Assembly: GCA_002428325.1 (NCBI GenBank)
Contig: DIVR01000010.1
Span: 36,015-100,014 of the forward strand
Direction of reading: 5' to 3'
Length of the DNA stretch: 64,000 nucleotides
From: a bacterium UBP4_UBA6127
Lineage (GTDB): Bacteria; UBP4; UBA4092
The position numbers were made by a program, and so were the translations under genes. Below, one piece after another: positions 53,449-61,142 of this stretch. The notes beneath the pieces are model-generated. The model saw only the letters and a list, made by a program, of their open reading frames with translations. It did no database searches and was not told where the DNA came from. Numbering within the stretch: the stretch's first letter is position 1; the number at the start of each line of letters is the position of its first letter.

Positions 53449-55248
53449 ATGAATAAAGAGTTAAATGTAATTATTGCAACTGATTGCGGAAGTACCACCA
53501 CCAAAGCTATCTTAATCGAAAAAATGCCGAATGGAGAATATCGGCAGACTTATCGTGGAGAAGCTCCCACCACTGTGGAATCACCCTATAATGATGTTAC
53601 CTGCGGGGTTTTGAATGCTATTGCCGAGATAGAAGAACTTTCCGGACGAAAGATACTGGATAACGAGAAGATAATCACCCCAGCCAATGGAAAAAACGGG
53701 GTGGATATTTATATCTCAACTTCCAGCGCCGGAGGGGGATTACAGATGCTGGTGGCTGGCGCGGTTAAATCAATGACAGCAGAAAGCGCGCAGCGGGCGG
53801 CTTTGGGAGGTGGCGCCATTGTTATGGATATCCTGGCCTCCAATGATGGCCGTCTGCCCCATCAAAAAATCGAACGTATTCGAGGGTTCAGGCCGGATAT
53901 GATTCTTTTATCCGGGGGAACCGATGGGGGAACCATTACCCATGTGGTTGAATTAGCGGAATATATTGCGGCAGCAAATCCCCGTCCCCGATTGGGACAT
54001 ACCTTCCGATTGCCGGTCATATATGCCGGAAACAAATCGGCCCGGGAAGAAGTCAGAAAAGTTCTGGAAAATATCGTGGACTTGGTGATTACTGATAATT
54101 TAAGGCCAACCCTGGAAGTGGAAAACCTTCAGCCGGCAAGACAAAAAATCCAGGATTTATTCATGGAACATGTCATGGCTCAGGCTCCCGGTTATGGGAA
54201 ACTTAAGACCTGGGTGGAAGTCCCTATTATGCCCACTCCGGCAGCGGTCGGGTACCTCATCGAAAAAGTTGCCAAGAATCTAAATATCAATGTGATCGGG
54301 GTGGATATCGGAGGAGCGACCACTGATGTCTTTTCCGTATTTGGAGAAGTATTTAACCGGACTGTAAGCGCTAATATGGGAATGAGTTACAGTGTCTCCA
54401 ATGTATTGGCGGAAGCCGGTGTCGAAAATGTGCTTCGATGGGTTCCTTTTGAACTGACAGAAAAAGATGTCAATAACAGAATTAAAAACAAGATGATTCG
54501 GCCGACAACGATTCCCCAGACCATGAAAGAGTTGGTTTTGGAACAGGCCATCTGCCGGGAGGCTTTGAGGCTTTCCTTTATCCAGCATAAACTACTGGCT
54601 GTCGGATTAAAAGGGGTTCAGCAATCCCGTTCCATAGCGGATTCATTCCTTCAAGTGGAATCAGGGCAAACCCTGATCAACATGAAGGATTTAGATTTGT
54701 TGATCGGTTCTGGCGGTGTTCTCTCCCATGCTCCCCGGCGAGTCCAGTCCATGCTTTTGATGATCGATGCCTTCCAGCCTGAGGGGATTACCCGGCTGGC
54801 GGTTGACAGTATTTTTATGATGCCGCATTTAGGAGTTTTGGCAGCTGTCAATGAAACCGCCGCAACGGAAGTCTTTGAAAAAGACTGCTTAATCAACCTG
54901 GGAACCTGTGTAGCTATCAGGGGGGAAGGAAAATATGGGCAGAAGTGCCTGGATTATCGATTGGATATCGCAGGTAAATCTTCCATTGAAGGGTCAATGA
55001 CTTATGGGGAACTGGTCATGCACCCTTTAACTCTTGAGGAAAAAGCCAAAATCACATTGAGTCCAGCCAAAGGTTTTGATGTGGGAGAAGGTCCTGGAAA
55101 ATCCAAAGAAACCGATATTCAAGGGGGAGTCGTCGGGGTGGTGATTGATACCCGTGGCCGGCCCCTTTGCCTGGCAACCGATCCGGCTGAACGTATCAAA
55201 CAATTGAATCAATGGAATCAGGTTATGGGAATGTATCCCAGTTTCTAG
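53449..55248 (+). CDS. GlmL/MutL-family ASKHA ATPase, cluster gene 3
   Basis: A 599-residue protein of the glutamate mutase-associated MutL (GlmL) family. The N-terminal ATPase loop is IIATDCGSTTTKAILIE. A second phosphate loop is VIGVDIGGATTDVFSVFGEV, and LLIGSGGVLSHAP is the adenosine motif. STSSAGGGLQMLVAG and LLSGGTDGGT are family blocks. In clostridia this gene sits between the B12-dependent glutamate mutase subunit genes. Here no mutase gene is beside it, and it lies among membrane-protein genes. A TTG at 53395 would extend the protein into the preceding gene, so the ATG at 53449 is preferred. The true partner is unknown. Confidence 0.88.
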   Translation: MNKELNVIIATDCGSTTTKAILIEKMPNGEYRQTYRGEAPTTVESPYNDVTCGVLNAIAEIEELSGRKILDNEKIITPANGKNGVDIYISTSSAGGGLQMLVAGAVKSMTAESAQRAALGGGAIVMDILASNDGRLPHQKIERIRGFRPDMILLSGGTDGGTITHVVELAEYIAAANPRPRLGHTFRLPVIYAGNKSAREEVRKVLENIVDLVITDNLRPTLEVENLQPARQKIQDLFMEHVMAQAPGYGKLKTWVEVPIMPTPAAVGYLIEKVAKNLNINVIGVDIGGATTDVFSVFGEVFNRTVSANMGMSYSVSNVLAEAGVENVLRWVPFELTEKDVNNRIKNKMIRPTTIPQTMKELVLEQAICREALRLSFIQHKLLAVGLKGVQQSRSIADSFLQVESGQTLINMKDLDLLIGSGGVLSHAPRRVQSMLLMIDAFQPEGITRLAVDSIFMMPHLGVLAAVNETAATEVFEKDCLINLGTCVAIRGEGKYGQKCLDYRLDIAGKSSIEGSMTYGELVMHPLTLEEKAKITLSPAKGFDVGEGPGKSKETDIQGGVVGVVIDTRGRPLCLATDPAERIKQLNQWNQVMGMYPSF

Positions 55249-55308
55249 CAAGTGCCTTTATATAAAGATGATAAGGAAATGAATATGAAAGGGTACCGGT
55301 AAATCGAT

Positions 55309-56448
55309 ATGGCCCATCTCTATACACCAGGATTACAAGTATTTGAAAAAACATTGGTTCAAAAGCATCGAACCCTTCCGATTCCCGGAGAAGTTCTTGT
55401 GAAAACCGGGGATTTCGTCAAGGCAGAAGATATTATTGCCCGTACGGAAATTCCCAATGAAGTCATAGAGTTAAATATTGCCAATTTGTTAAGCATTGAA
55501 CCTGAAGATATCCATGACTATATGCTCAAAAAAGAAAAAGAACCCGTAAAAGAAGGGGAGCCTCTCGCGGTCAATAAACCCCTTTTGAAATGGTTTAAAA
55601 AAGAGATTCCTTCTCCCATTGATGGGACAGTAGAAAGTATCAACAAAGTTACCGGTAAGATTTTATTAAGGAAACCTCCCCGGCATGTGGACTTGTCAGG
55701 CTATCTGGATGGGAAAGTCGTGGAAATCGAACCAAATCTGGGAGCCATGATTGAATGTTCAGCCACCTATATTCAGGGTATTTTTGGCATAGGTGGCGAG
55801 CAGTCTGGAATCCTGGAAATGGTAGTAGCTTCTCCGGGGCAACCTTTGGAAGAGAATATGATTAAACCGGAACATGCCGGAAAAGTACTGGTTGGTGGAA
55901 GTTATCTGGATGAAAAATCCTTAAAAAGAGCCGAAGAAATGGGAGTTAAGGGGCTAATCATAGGCGGACTTGACGCTAACTGTATCAAAGCTTGGTTGGG
56001 ATATGAGATTGGTGTGGCCATCACCGGGGATGAAGATGTTAAAACAACGCTGATAGTAACCGAGGGTTTTGGCGAAATAGCCATGGCAGGCAGAACCTTT
56101 GAATTATTCCAGGCGGCTCAAGGGAAAAGGGTCTCAATATCAGGTCGAACTCAGATTCGAGCCGGAGTCATGAGACCGGAAATAATAATACCGCTTGCCG
56201 AAGATAAAGATTCTGTGGTAAAAAGTTCAGACAAGTCTAATGAAGCGGGTGTCAAAGAAGGGGATATTGTCCGTATCATCCGGGAACCTTATTTTGGCAT
56301 GCTGGGCAGAATCAAATCTCTTCCCAGTGAACTGCTTCTGATTGAAACGGAAGCGAAAGTGCGGGTCATGGAAGTAACTTTGGATGATGGAAAGATCATT
56401 ACTCTTCCCCGCGCAAATATTGAAATTATTGAAGGGATTAACAGGTAA
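55309..56448 (+). CDS. Protein with barrel-sandwich-like N-terminus and KOW-like C-terminus, cluster gene 4
   Basis: A soluble 379-residue protein. Residues about 20-50 (RTLPIPGEVLVKTGDFVKAE) look like half of a lipoyl/barrel-sandwich fold. Residues about 100-145 contain the second half (PSPIDGTVESINKVTGKILL). No biotin or lipoyl Lys motif is present. The middle (about 165-290) is Gly-rich alpha/beta (GKVLVGGSYLDEKSLKRAEE, GVKGLIIGGLDANCIKAW). The end (about 318-379) resembles a KOW/NusG-like domain (VKEGDIVRIIREPYFGMLGR). It lies 60 bp after the GlmL gene and 5 bp before the DUF6754 gene. The domain reading is mine and uncertain. Confidence 0.65.
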   Translation: MAHLYTPGLQVFEKTLVQKHRTLPIPGEVLVKTGDFVKAEDIIARTEIPNEVIELNIANLLSIEPEDIHDYMLKKEKEPVKEGEPLAVNKPLLKWFKKEIPSPIDGTVESINKVTGKILLRKPPRHVDLSGYLDGKVVEIEPNLGAMIECSATYIQGIFGIGGEQSGILEMVVASPGQPLEENMIKPEHAGKVLVGGSYLDEKSLKRAEEMGVKGLIIGGLDANCIKAWLGYEIGVAITGDEDVKTTLIVTEGFGEIAMAGRTFELFQAAQGKRVSISGRTQIRAGVMRPEIIIPLAEDKDSVVKSSDKSNEAGVKEGDIVRIIREPYFGMLGRIKSLPSELLLIETEAKVRVMEVTLDDGKIITLPRANIEIIEGINR

Positions 56449-56453
56449 AAAAA

Positions 56454-57692
56454 GTGATGAAACGAACCTATTATCTCCTGTCTGTAATGTTTATCATATT
56501 AAGCCTGTTTACGGTGGTATCTGCGCAGAATAATCCATTGGTAATTCCTGGTGAAGTAAAAGCCATGGATACCCCGAATGATTCCGCTGATGGATATACG
56601 GTATATTGGCCAGTCTCCCCGTCGGATGGAGAGGGTGTTTATTATCTCGTATCAACATCGTCCAGTCCGGAAGGGCCTTTTACCCCTCTAACCCGACTGG
56701 ACTCCCGTTTAAAACTTGCCTCCGAAAATAAAGCAACCTTTGGGTTTTCCAGTAAAAATGAAAAACTGCATTACATTGAAATAACCGTGCCAAAAGATGA
56801 ACACTGCCGGCCATTAATCTGGTATACCCAGATTGCAATTTCCCGTGATTCCGAAGTGATTCCCCTGGGTGGACCGGTTACGGCAAAAGTTGTTTCTAAT
56901 TGGTTCAAATTTAACAAATTTAATAATCTGGTAATTACCCTGTTTTTATTTTTAACAATCTATTACTTTATCCAGAGAGCTCACAAAGACCCTAATCTGT
57001 TTATCCGCCGAATTCCTGGATTGGAAGCCATTGAAGAAGCAGTCGGCCGGGCCACTGAAATGGGAAAACCGCTTTTATATATCACAGGCGCTTATGATAT
57101 CGATGCTGTATCCACCATTGCCTCCGTCAATATTTTGAGCCATGTTTCCAAAAAGGTGGCTTCCTATGATTCCCGAATCATAATTCCCTGCCGGTTTGCT
57201 ATTGCTATGACGGTTTGCCAGGAAGTGGTAAAAGAAGCTTATTTAAATATTGGCAGGCCGGATGCTTTTAATGTCCATGATATTTTTTATGTAACCAGCG
57301 ATCAGTTTGGATATACTGCTGCCGTTGATGGTTTAATGGTAAGGGAAAAACCAGCCGCCAATTTCTTCCTTGGGACTTTTGCCGCTGAATCCATTATCTT
57401 GTCGGAAACAGGTGCCTCAACCGGAGCAATTCAAATTGCCGGGACTGACTCGACTTACCAGTTGCCATTCTTTATTGTTTCCTGCGATTACACCTTGATT
57501 GGGGAAGAGTTATATGCTGCCAGCGCTTATCTTTCCCGAGAACCTAAACTCCTGGGAAGCCTGAGGGGACAGGACATTGGTAAAATCATGATGGTCTTGG
57601 TGATTCTATTGGCTTGCCTGTTGTTGACCCTACATAATTATTTTGATTTTGAATGGTTTCTTTTCCTGAAGAATTTTATGACTGCGATCTGA
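56454..57692 (+). CDS. DUF6754 membrane protein, cluster gene 5
   Basis: The 412-residue protein has a signal peptide (about 1-24), then an extracytoplasmic beta domain (about 30-145) with fibronectin-III-like features (SADGYTVYWPVSPSDGEGVY). A membrane helix follows (156-174). The DUF6754 domain (about 185-370) shows RIPGLEAIEEAVGRATEMGK, AAESIILSETGASTGAIQIA and SCDYTLIGEELYAASAYLS. A final helix lies at 377-393. The family has no known function that I am aware of. The conserved Glu/Gly-rich centre could bind a ligand. Confidence 0.82.
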   Translation: MMKRTYYLLSVMFIILSLFTVVSAQNNPLVIPGEVKAMDTPNDSADGYTVYWPVSPSDGEGVYYLVSTSSSPEGPFTPLTRLDSRLKLASENKATFGFSSKNEKLHYIEITVPKDEHCRPLIWYTQIAISRDSEVIPLGGPVTAKVVSNWFKFNKFNNLVITLFLFLTIYYFIQRAHKDPNLFIRRIPGLEAIEEAVGRATEMGKPLLYITGAYDIDAVSTIASVNILSHVSKKVASYDSRIIIPCRFAIAMTVCQEVVKEAYLNIGRPDAFNVHDIFYVTSDQFGYTAAVDGLMVREKPAANFFLGTFAAESIILSETGASTGAIQIAGTDSTYQLPFFIVSCDYTLIGEELYAASAYLSREPKLLGSLRGQDIGKIMMVLVILLACLLLTLHNYFDFEWFLFLKNFMTAI

Positions 57693-57736
57693 TTTCTGTT
57701 GTCTTAAAAACTGAAATGAGAGGATTATAAGAAATA

Positions 57737-58387
57737 ATGGATTTTTTTAAACGACAATTGCCGACATTGCTAGTCCTTGTGTTGGGTCTTGGGATGATAA
57801 TTCAATATTATATTCCGACTACTTTTTCCCAACAGGTCCTGAAAAATGTAAATTTGTGGATTCAAATCATAGCCGCTTTTACACTCTGTATCGGTATTAC
57901 CAGTTTATTGAGGACCCACTATACTAAAATACGGCTCCAGCATTCAGGCTGGGCCTATAGCATCATTCTCTATATCGTATTTATCGCCATGGTAATTCTG
58001 GGTTTTTATCGAGGCATTCAGGAAGGGACCCCCTTCCGATGGTTGTTTGATTATGTTCAAACTCCCTTGTCCTCCACCACCTTTTCATTAACAGCCTTTT
58101 TTATCTGTTCCGCCGCTTATCGGGCTTTTCGGGCCAGAACCATGGAAGCGACTATTATGTTGATAGCTGCCATCATCGTGATGATTGGCCGAATTCCTTT
58201 TGGGGATATGCTTTCGGCTTATTTACCTTCCTTTATTCCGGGATTTAATGATATGGCCGGATGGATTTTCAATACCCCGGGAATGGCGGCTCGCCGGGCA
58301 ATTTTGTTAGGCATTTCATTAGGTGGTATAGCCACATCATTACGTATTATCTTAGGAATTGAACGTTCATACCAGGGGAAAGATTAA
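57737..58387 (+). CDS. Polytopic membrane protein, cluster gene 6
   Basis: A 216-residue protein with about six membrane helices (9-27, 42-60, 72-92, 113-130, 136-155, 187-206). A conserved-looking central block is SSTTFSLTAFFICSAAYRAF followed by RARTMEATIMLIAA. No catalytic motif is apparent. Its stop overlaps the start of the next gene by one base (TAATG), implying coupled expression and a shared complex. Confidence 0.75.
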   Translation: MDFFKRQLPTLLVLVLGLGMIIQYYIPTTFSQQVLKNVNLWIQIIAAFTLCIGITSLLRTHYTKIRLQHSGWAYSIILYIVFIAMVILGFYRGIQEGTPFRWLFDYVQTPLSSTTFSLTAFFICSAAYRAFRARTMEATIMLIAAIIVMIGRIPFGDMLSAYLPSFIPGFNDMAGWIFNTPGMAARRAILLGISLGGIATSLRIILGIERSYQGKD

Positions 58388-59298
58388 TGGGAATAATTCA
58401 AAAAGTACTAAATGTAGACCGGCGTGTGATCTATCTGATTGTATTTCTAGCTGTTGCCATTCCTATTATATTTCCACTAAATCTGCCAGTTACATTAACT
58501 GAAGAGGTTATGGGAGTATATAACGAGATAGAAAATCTTCCCGAAGGAAGTCCCATTCTGATAGCTGTCGATTATGAACCTTCTTCCAGCCCAGAGTTGA
58601 ATCCTATGACCCGAGCCATCTTAAAACACTGTTTTAAGAAAAACTTGCGGGTAGTTACAACCACTATCTGGCCCACCGATGGCTCCGGAGGTTCAATCGC
58701 TGATAAATTAGTGGAAGAAGAAGCCAGGATTGCAGGGAAAATCAGAGGCAAAGATTTTGTGAATCTTGGTTTCAAAACAGGGTCTTATGCTGTTGTTATC
58801 GGAATGGGTGAAGATTTTAAAAAGACATTTCCCAAGGATTTTAATGGCAATGTCCTGGATAAATTAGAAATCCTTAATGGGACCCATTCTAATGGTAATT
58901 CTGAATCTTCTTTACCGAACGCTGCTTTCAGCCAGGATGCCCGGGCTAAAAAAATCAATTCCCTGAAAGATTTTTCTTATATGGTCTGTATTCATGATGA
59001 TTCATCTGTTTTTACCTGGATTACCTATGGATATGAACGATATGGAATCAAAATCGGAACGGGTTGTACCGCAGTGATGGCTCCTGGAAATTATCCTTCC
59101 CTTCAGGCCAAACAAATCACTGGTATTATCGGCGGACTGAAAGGTGCCTCCGAATATGAAAAACTCATGAATTACAGAGGAGAAGGCGCCCGAGGAATGG
59201 ATAGCCAGTCGGTGATTCATGTCTTTATCATTATTTTGATTTTCCTGGGGAACCTGACCTATTTTATTCTGGAAAGAAAGAAAACTGTTAGAGGATAA
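58387..59298 (+). CDS. Two-helix membrane-anchored protein, cluster gene 7
   Basis: A 303-residue protein with an N-terminal helix (about 14-32), an alpha/beta extracytoplasmic or cytosolic domain and a C-terminal helix (about 277-295). Domain stretches include SPILIAVDYEPSSSPELNPM, VVIGMGEDFKKTFPKD and GYERYGIKIGTGCTAVMAPG, which look like a Rossmann-like fold. The family is not recognised by me. It lies four bases before gene 8. Confidence 0.72.
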   Translation: MGIIQKVLNVDRRVIYLIVFLAVAIPIIFPLNLPVTLTEEVMGVYNEIENLPEGSPILIAVDYEPSSSPELNPMTRAILKHCFKKNLRVVTTTIWPTDGSGGSIADKLVEEEARIAGKIRGKDFVNLGFKTGSYAVVIGMGEDFKKTFPKDFNGNVLDKLEILNGTHSNGNSESSLPNAAFSQDARAKKINSLKDFSYMVCIHDDSSVFTWITYGYERYGIKIGTGCTAVMAPGNYPSLQAKQITGIIGGLKGASEYEKLMNYRGEGARGMDSQSVIHVFIIILIFLGNLTYFILERKKTVRG

Positions 59299-59301
59299 AC
59301 C

Positions 59302-59997
59302 ATGCCGTTACAACAATTATTAGGAATATGGATTGCTGCAGGGTTAACCCTGGCTATTTACAGTTTTTTGTATAAGGATAATCCGGCTTATAAATTTGCC
59401 GAGCATATATATGTTGGTATAACGGCCGGATATGCTTTATGTACAGCCTGGTACAATGTTATTGAACCTAACCTGATTTCTGAGTTACTGAAAGCCAATT
59501 GGCACAATCCTTTTACCGCGCTGATAATGACTTGGACTGTTATTGCTCCCGCTTTGTTGGGGATTTTAATGTTCAGCCGGTTTTTCTCGAAAGCATCCTG
59601 GGTCAGTCGAATTCCAATTGCCTTTGTTATTGGCGCCGGAGCCGGTATCAGTGTTCCTAATACGGTCCAGGCTTATTTGATTAAACATACTTCTGCAACA
59701 TTTGCTCCACTGATACCTAAAGAAGCCATTGCCTGGTCCAATATTATGGATTTCATCAATCCTTTGATTGTAGTTCTTGGGGTCATCAGTGTCTTAATTT
59801 ACTTCTTTTTCTCAATTGAACAGAAAAATGGATTAAAGACAGTTTCATGGATTGGAATAATCTTCCTGATGATATTTTTTGGCGCTTCTTTTGGCTATAC
59901 TGTCATGGGTCGTGTTTCACTGGTTATTGGACGGGTCAGATTCCTTATTACGGATTGGTTTCCTCTTATTACCAATCTTTTGGGCCTAGGCTCATAA
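59302..59997 (+). CDS. Polytopic membrane protein, cluster gene 8
   Basis: A 231-residue protein with about six membrane helices and a short Gly-rich segment (FVIGAGAGISVPNTVQAYLI) that may line a pore or binding site. PAYKFAEHIYVGITAGYALC near the N-terminus and GASFGYTVMGRVSLVIGRVR near the end look conserved in style. No known transporter family is recognised. It ends the cluster. Confidence 0.73.
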   Translation: MPLQQLLGIWIAAGLTLAIYSFLYKDNPAYKFAEHIYVGITAGYALCTAWYNVIEPNLISELLKANWHNPFTALIMTWTVIAPALLGILMFSRFFSKASWVSRIPIAFVIGAGAGISVPNTVQAYLIKHTSATFAPLIPKEAIAWSNIMDFINPLIVVLGVISVLIYFFFSIEQKNGLKTVSWIGIIFLMIFFGASFGYTVMGRVSLVIGRVRFLITDWFPLITNLLGLGS

Positions 59998-60048
59998 TAT
60001 CAAAGTACCCTTTATAAAACTTTCATTATCTCCATCTATAGGTGATTG

Positions 60049-60073
60049 TCCCGAAACAGGGAAGCTTTTTTTT
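60049..60073 (+). terminator. Possible terminator of the membrane cluster
   Basis: A short TCCC-GAAACA-GGGA hairpin followed three bases later by eight T (60066-60073), 50 bases after the last gene. The stem is only four pairs, so confidence is limited. Confidence 0.4.
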
Positions 60074-60134
60074 ATAGATTTTGGTTCTTAATAAATGGGC
60101 TAAGACACCTTTTCTAAAACTGATTCTCTGGATA

Positions 60135-60152
60135 TTTTGACAGCTGTCAAAA
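60135..60152. repeat. 18-bp palindrome TTTTGACAGCTGTCAAAA, copy 3
   Basis: Third exact copy of the palindrome, again in a convergent gap, between the end of the membrane cluster and the end of the minus-strand protease-like gene. Confidence 0.75.
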
Positions 60153-60221
60153 ACATTACTCCTTTATTGTCAATCATCTTAGATTTTATAACACGTTCCT
60201 AAGGATTCTTAGGACTAAAAA

Positions 60222-60252
60222 AAGAAGCCTTTGTGGAGTTCAAAGGCTTCTT
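60222..60252 (-). terminator. Terminator of the HtrA-like gene pair
   Basis: AAGAAGCCTTTG (plus-strand 60222-60233) pairs perfectly with CAAAGGCTTCTT over 12 bp with a 7-base loop. On the minus strand a run of seven T follows (A-run 60217-60223, which overlaps the stem base). It starts 23 bases after the stop codon of the minus-strand gene. Confidence 0.88.
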
Positions 60253-60275
60253 AAAAGGCCTGAAAGTTGAATCAA

Positions 60276-61121
60276 TTATTTGGTTGCATCAGTTTTAGCT
60301 GATGCTTCGGATTTAGGGATTTGTTTGGATGCATCTAAAATATCTTCAGCTGGAAGGACCATGGGCATAATTCCCATTCCTCCCGGACCCCCAAACAGAG
60401 AGCCTATTCCCATACGTCCATCTGTTTTCTGAAGTCTCAGGAGTAAAATTCCGACTATTTTACCATCGAGAGTAAAAACAGGGGAGCCTAATCCACCTTC
60501 GTTGATGGCTCTTCCTGGAAGATAGAAAGTCCGGGGTTTCTCAACAATCGCTTCCACTCTATCCAGTGATACCTGCATGGTCCGGTTGGCAACCCTGCCT
60601 AGCCGGTTTAGAAAGACCAGTTCATCCAGTATTTCCGGTTTGCTGGCCTGAGTCAAATTTACATAATTAAAAGGTTTGGCTGGCTTTTCCTGGGGTTTGA
60701 TAAAAGCCATATCCAAATCCTTATCACGAAGAAGGATTGTGGCCGGTATTTCCTTGCCATCAGCCTGAACTATTTTAATATCTTTGATTTCACTCTGGAA
60801 CTTGATGGATTCCTCTTCGCCTTCTTCACCATAACTGAACTGGTTGATAATGGCTGAAGGGTCAATGGCTGAAAGGGATAATATCATCAACCCTGAAGGG
60901 TCAATTACTGTGCCTGTCACTTCATTGGAAGATTCAGTCTTATTAGAATCTCTTCCTGAGTAGGACATCCCAGAGCGTACCACCACTTTTACCTGGAGAA
61001 TAGCATCCGTGGTATTTGCCAAAATTTCTTTTCCCTTCTGTCCGGCTTCATCTGCCGAACAAAAACCGAAAGAAAGTAATGCGGTTAAACAGAACATGAT
61101 GATCCAAAACTTATTTTTCAT
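60276..61121 (-). CDS. Secreted trypsin-like pseudoprotease
   Basis: A 281-residue protein with a signal peptide (FWIIMFCLTALLSFGFCSA). The body has the order of a trypsin-like fold as in HtrA: GTVIDPSGLMILSLSAID where TNxHV should be, RDKDLDMAFIKP with the Asp kept, and AINEGGLGSPVFTLDGKIVG where GNSGGP should be. The His is replaced (Ser-rich SLSA) and the nucleophile position is Leu211, so protease activity is very unlikely. There is no PDZ domain. It follows an intact four-PDZ protease after 21 bp, so it may be its regulatory or binding partner. Confidence 0.78.
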   Translation of the reverse strand: MKNKFWIIMFCLTALLSFGFCSADEAGQKGKEILANTTDAILQVKVVVRSGMSYSGRDSNKTESSNEVTGTVIDPSGLMILSLSAIDPSAIINQFSYGEEGEEESIKFQSEIKDIKIVQADGKEIPATILLRDKDLDMAFIKPQEKPAKPFNYVNLTQASKPEILDELVFLNRLGRVANRTMQVSLDRVEAIVEKPRTFYLPGRAINEGGLGSPVFTLDGKIVGILLLRLQKTDGRMGIGSLFGGPGGMGIMPMVLPAEDILDASKQIPKSEASAKTDATK

Positions 61122-61142
61122 GATTTCTCCTTTTTGATGGAA

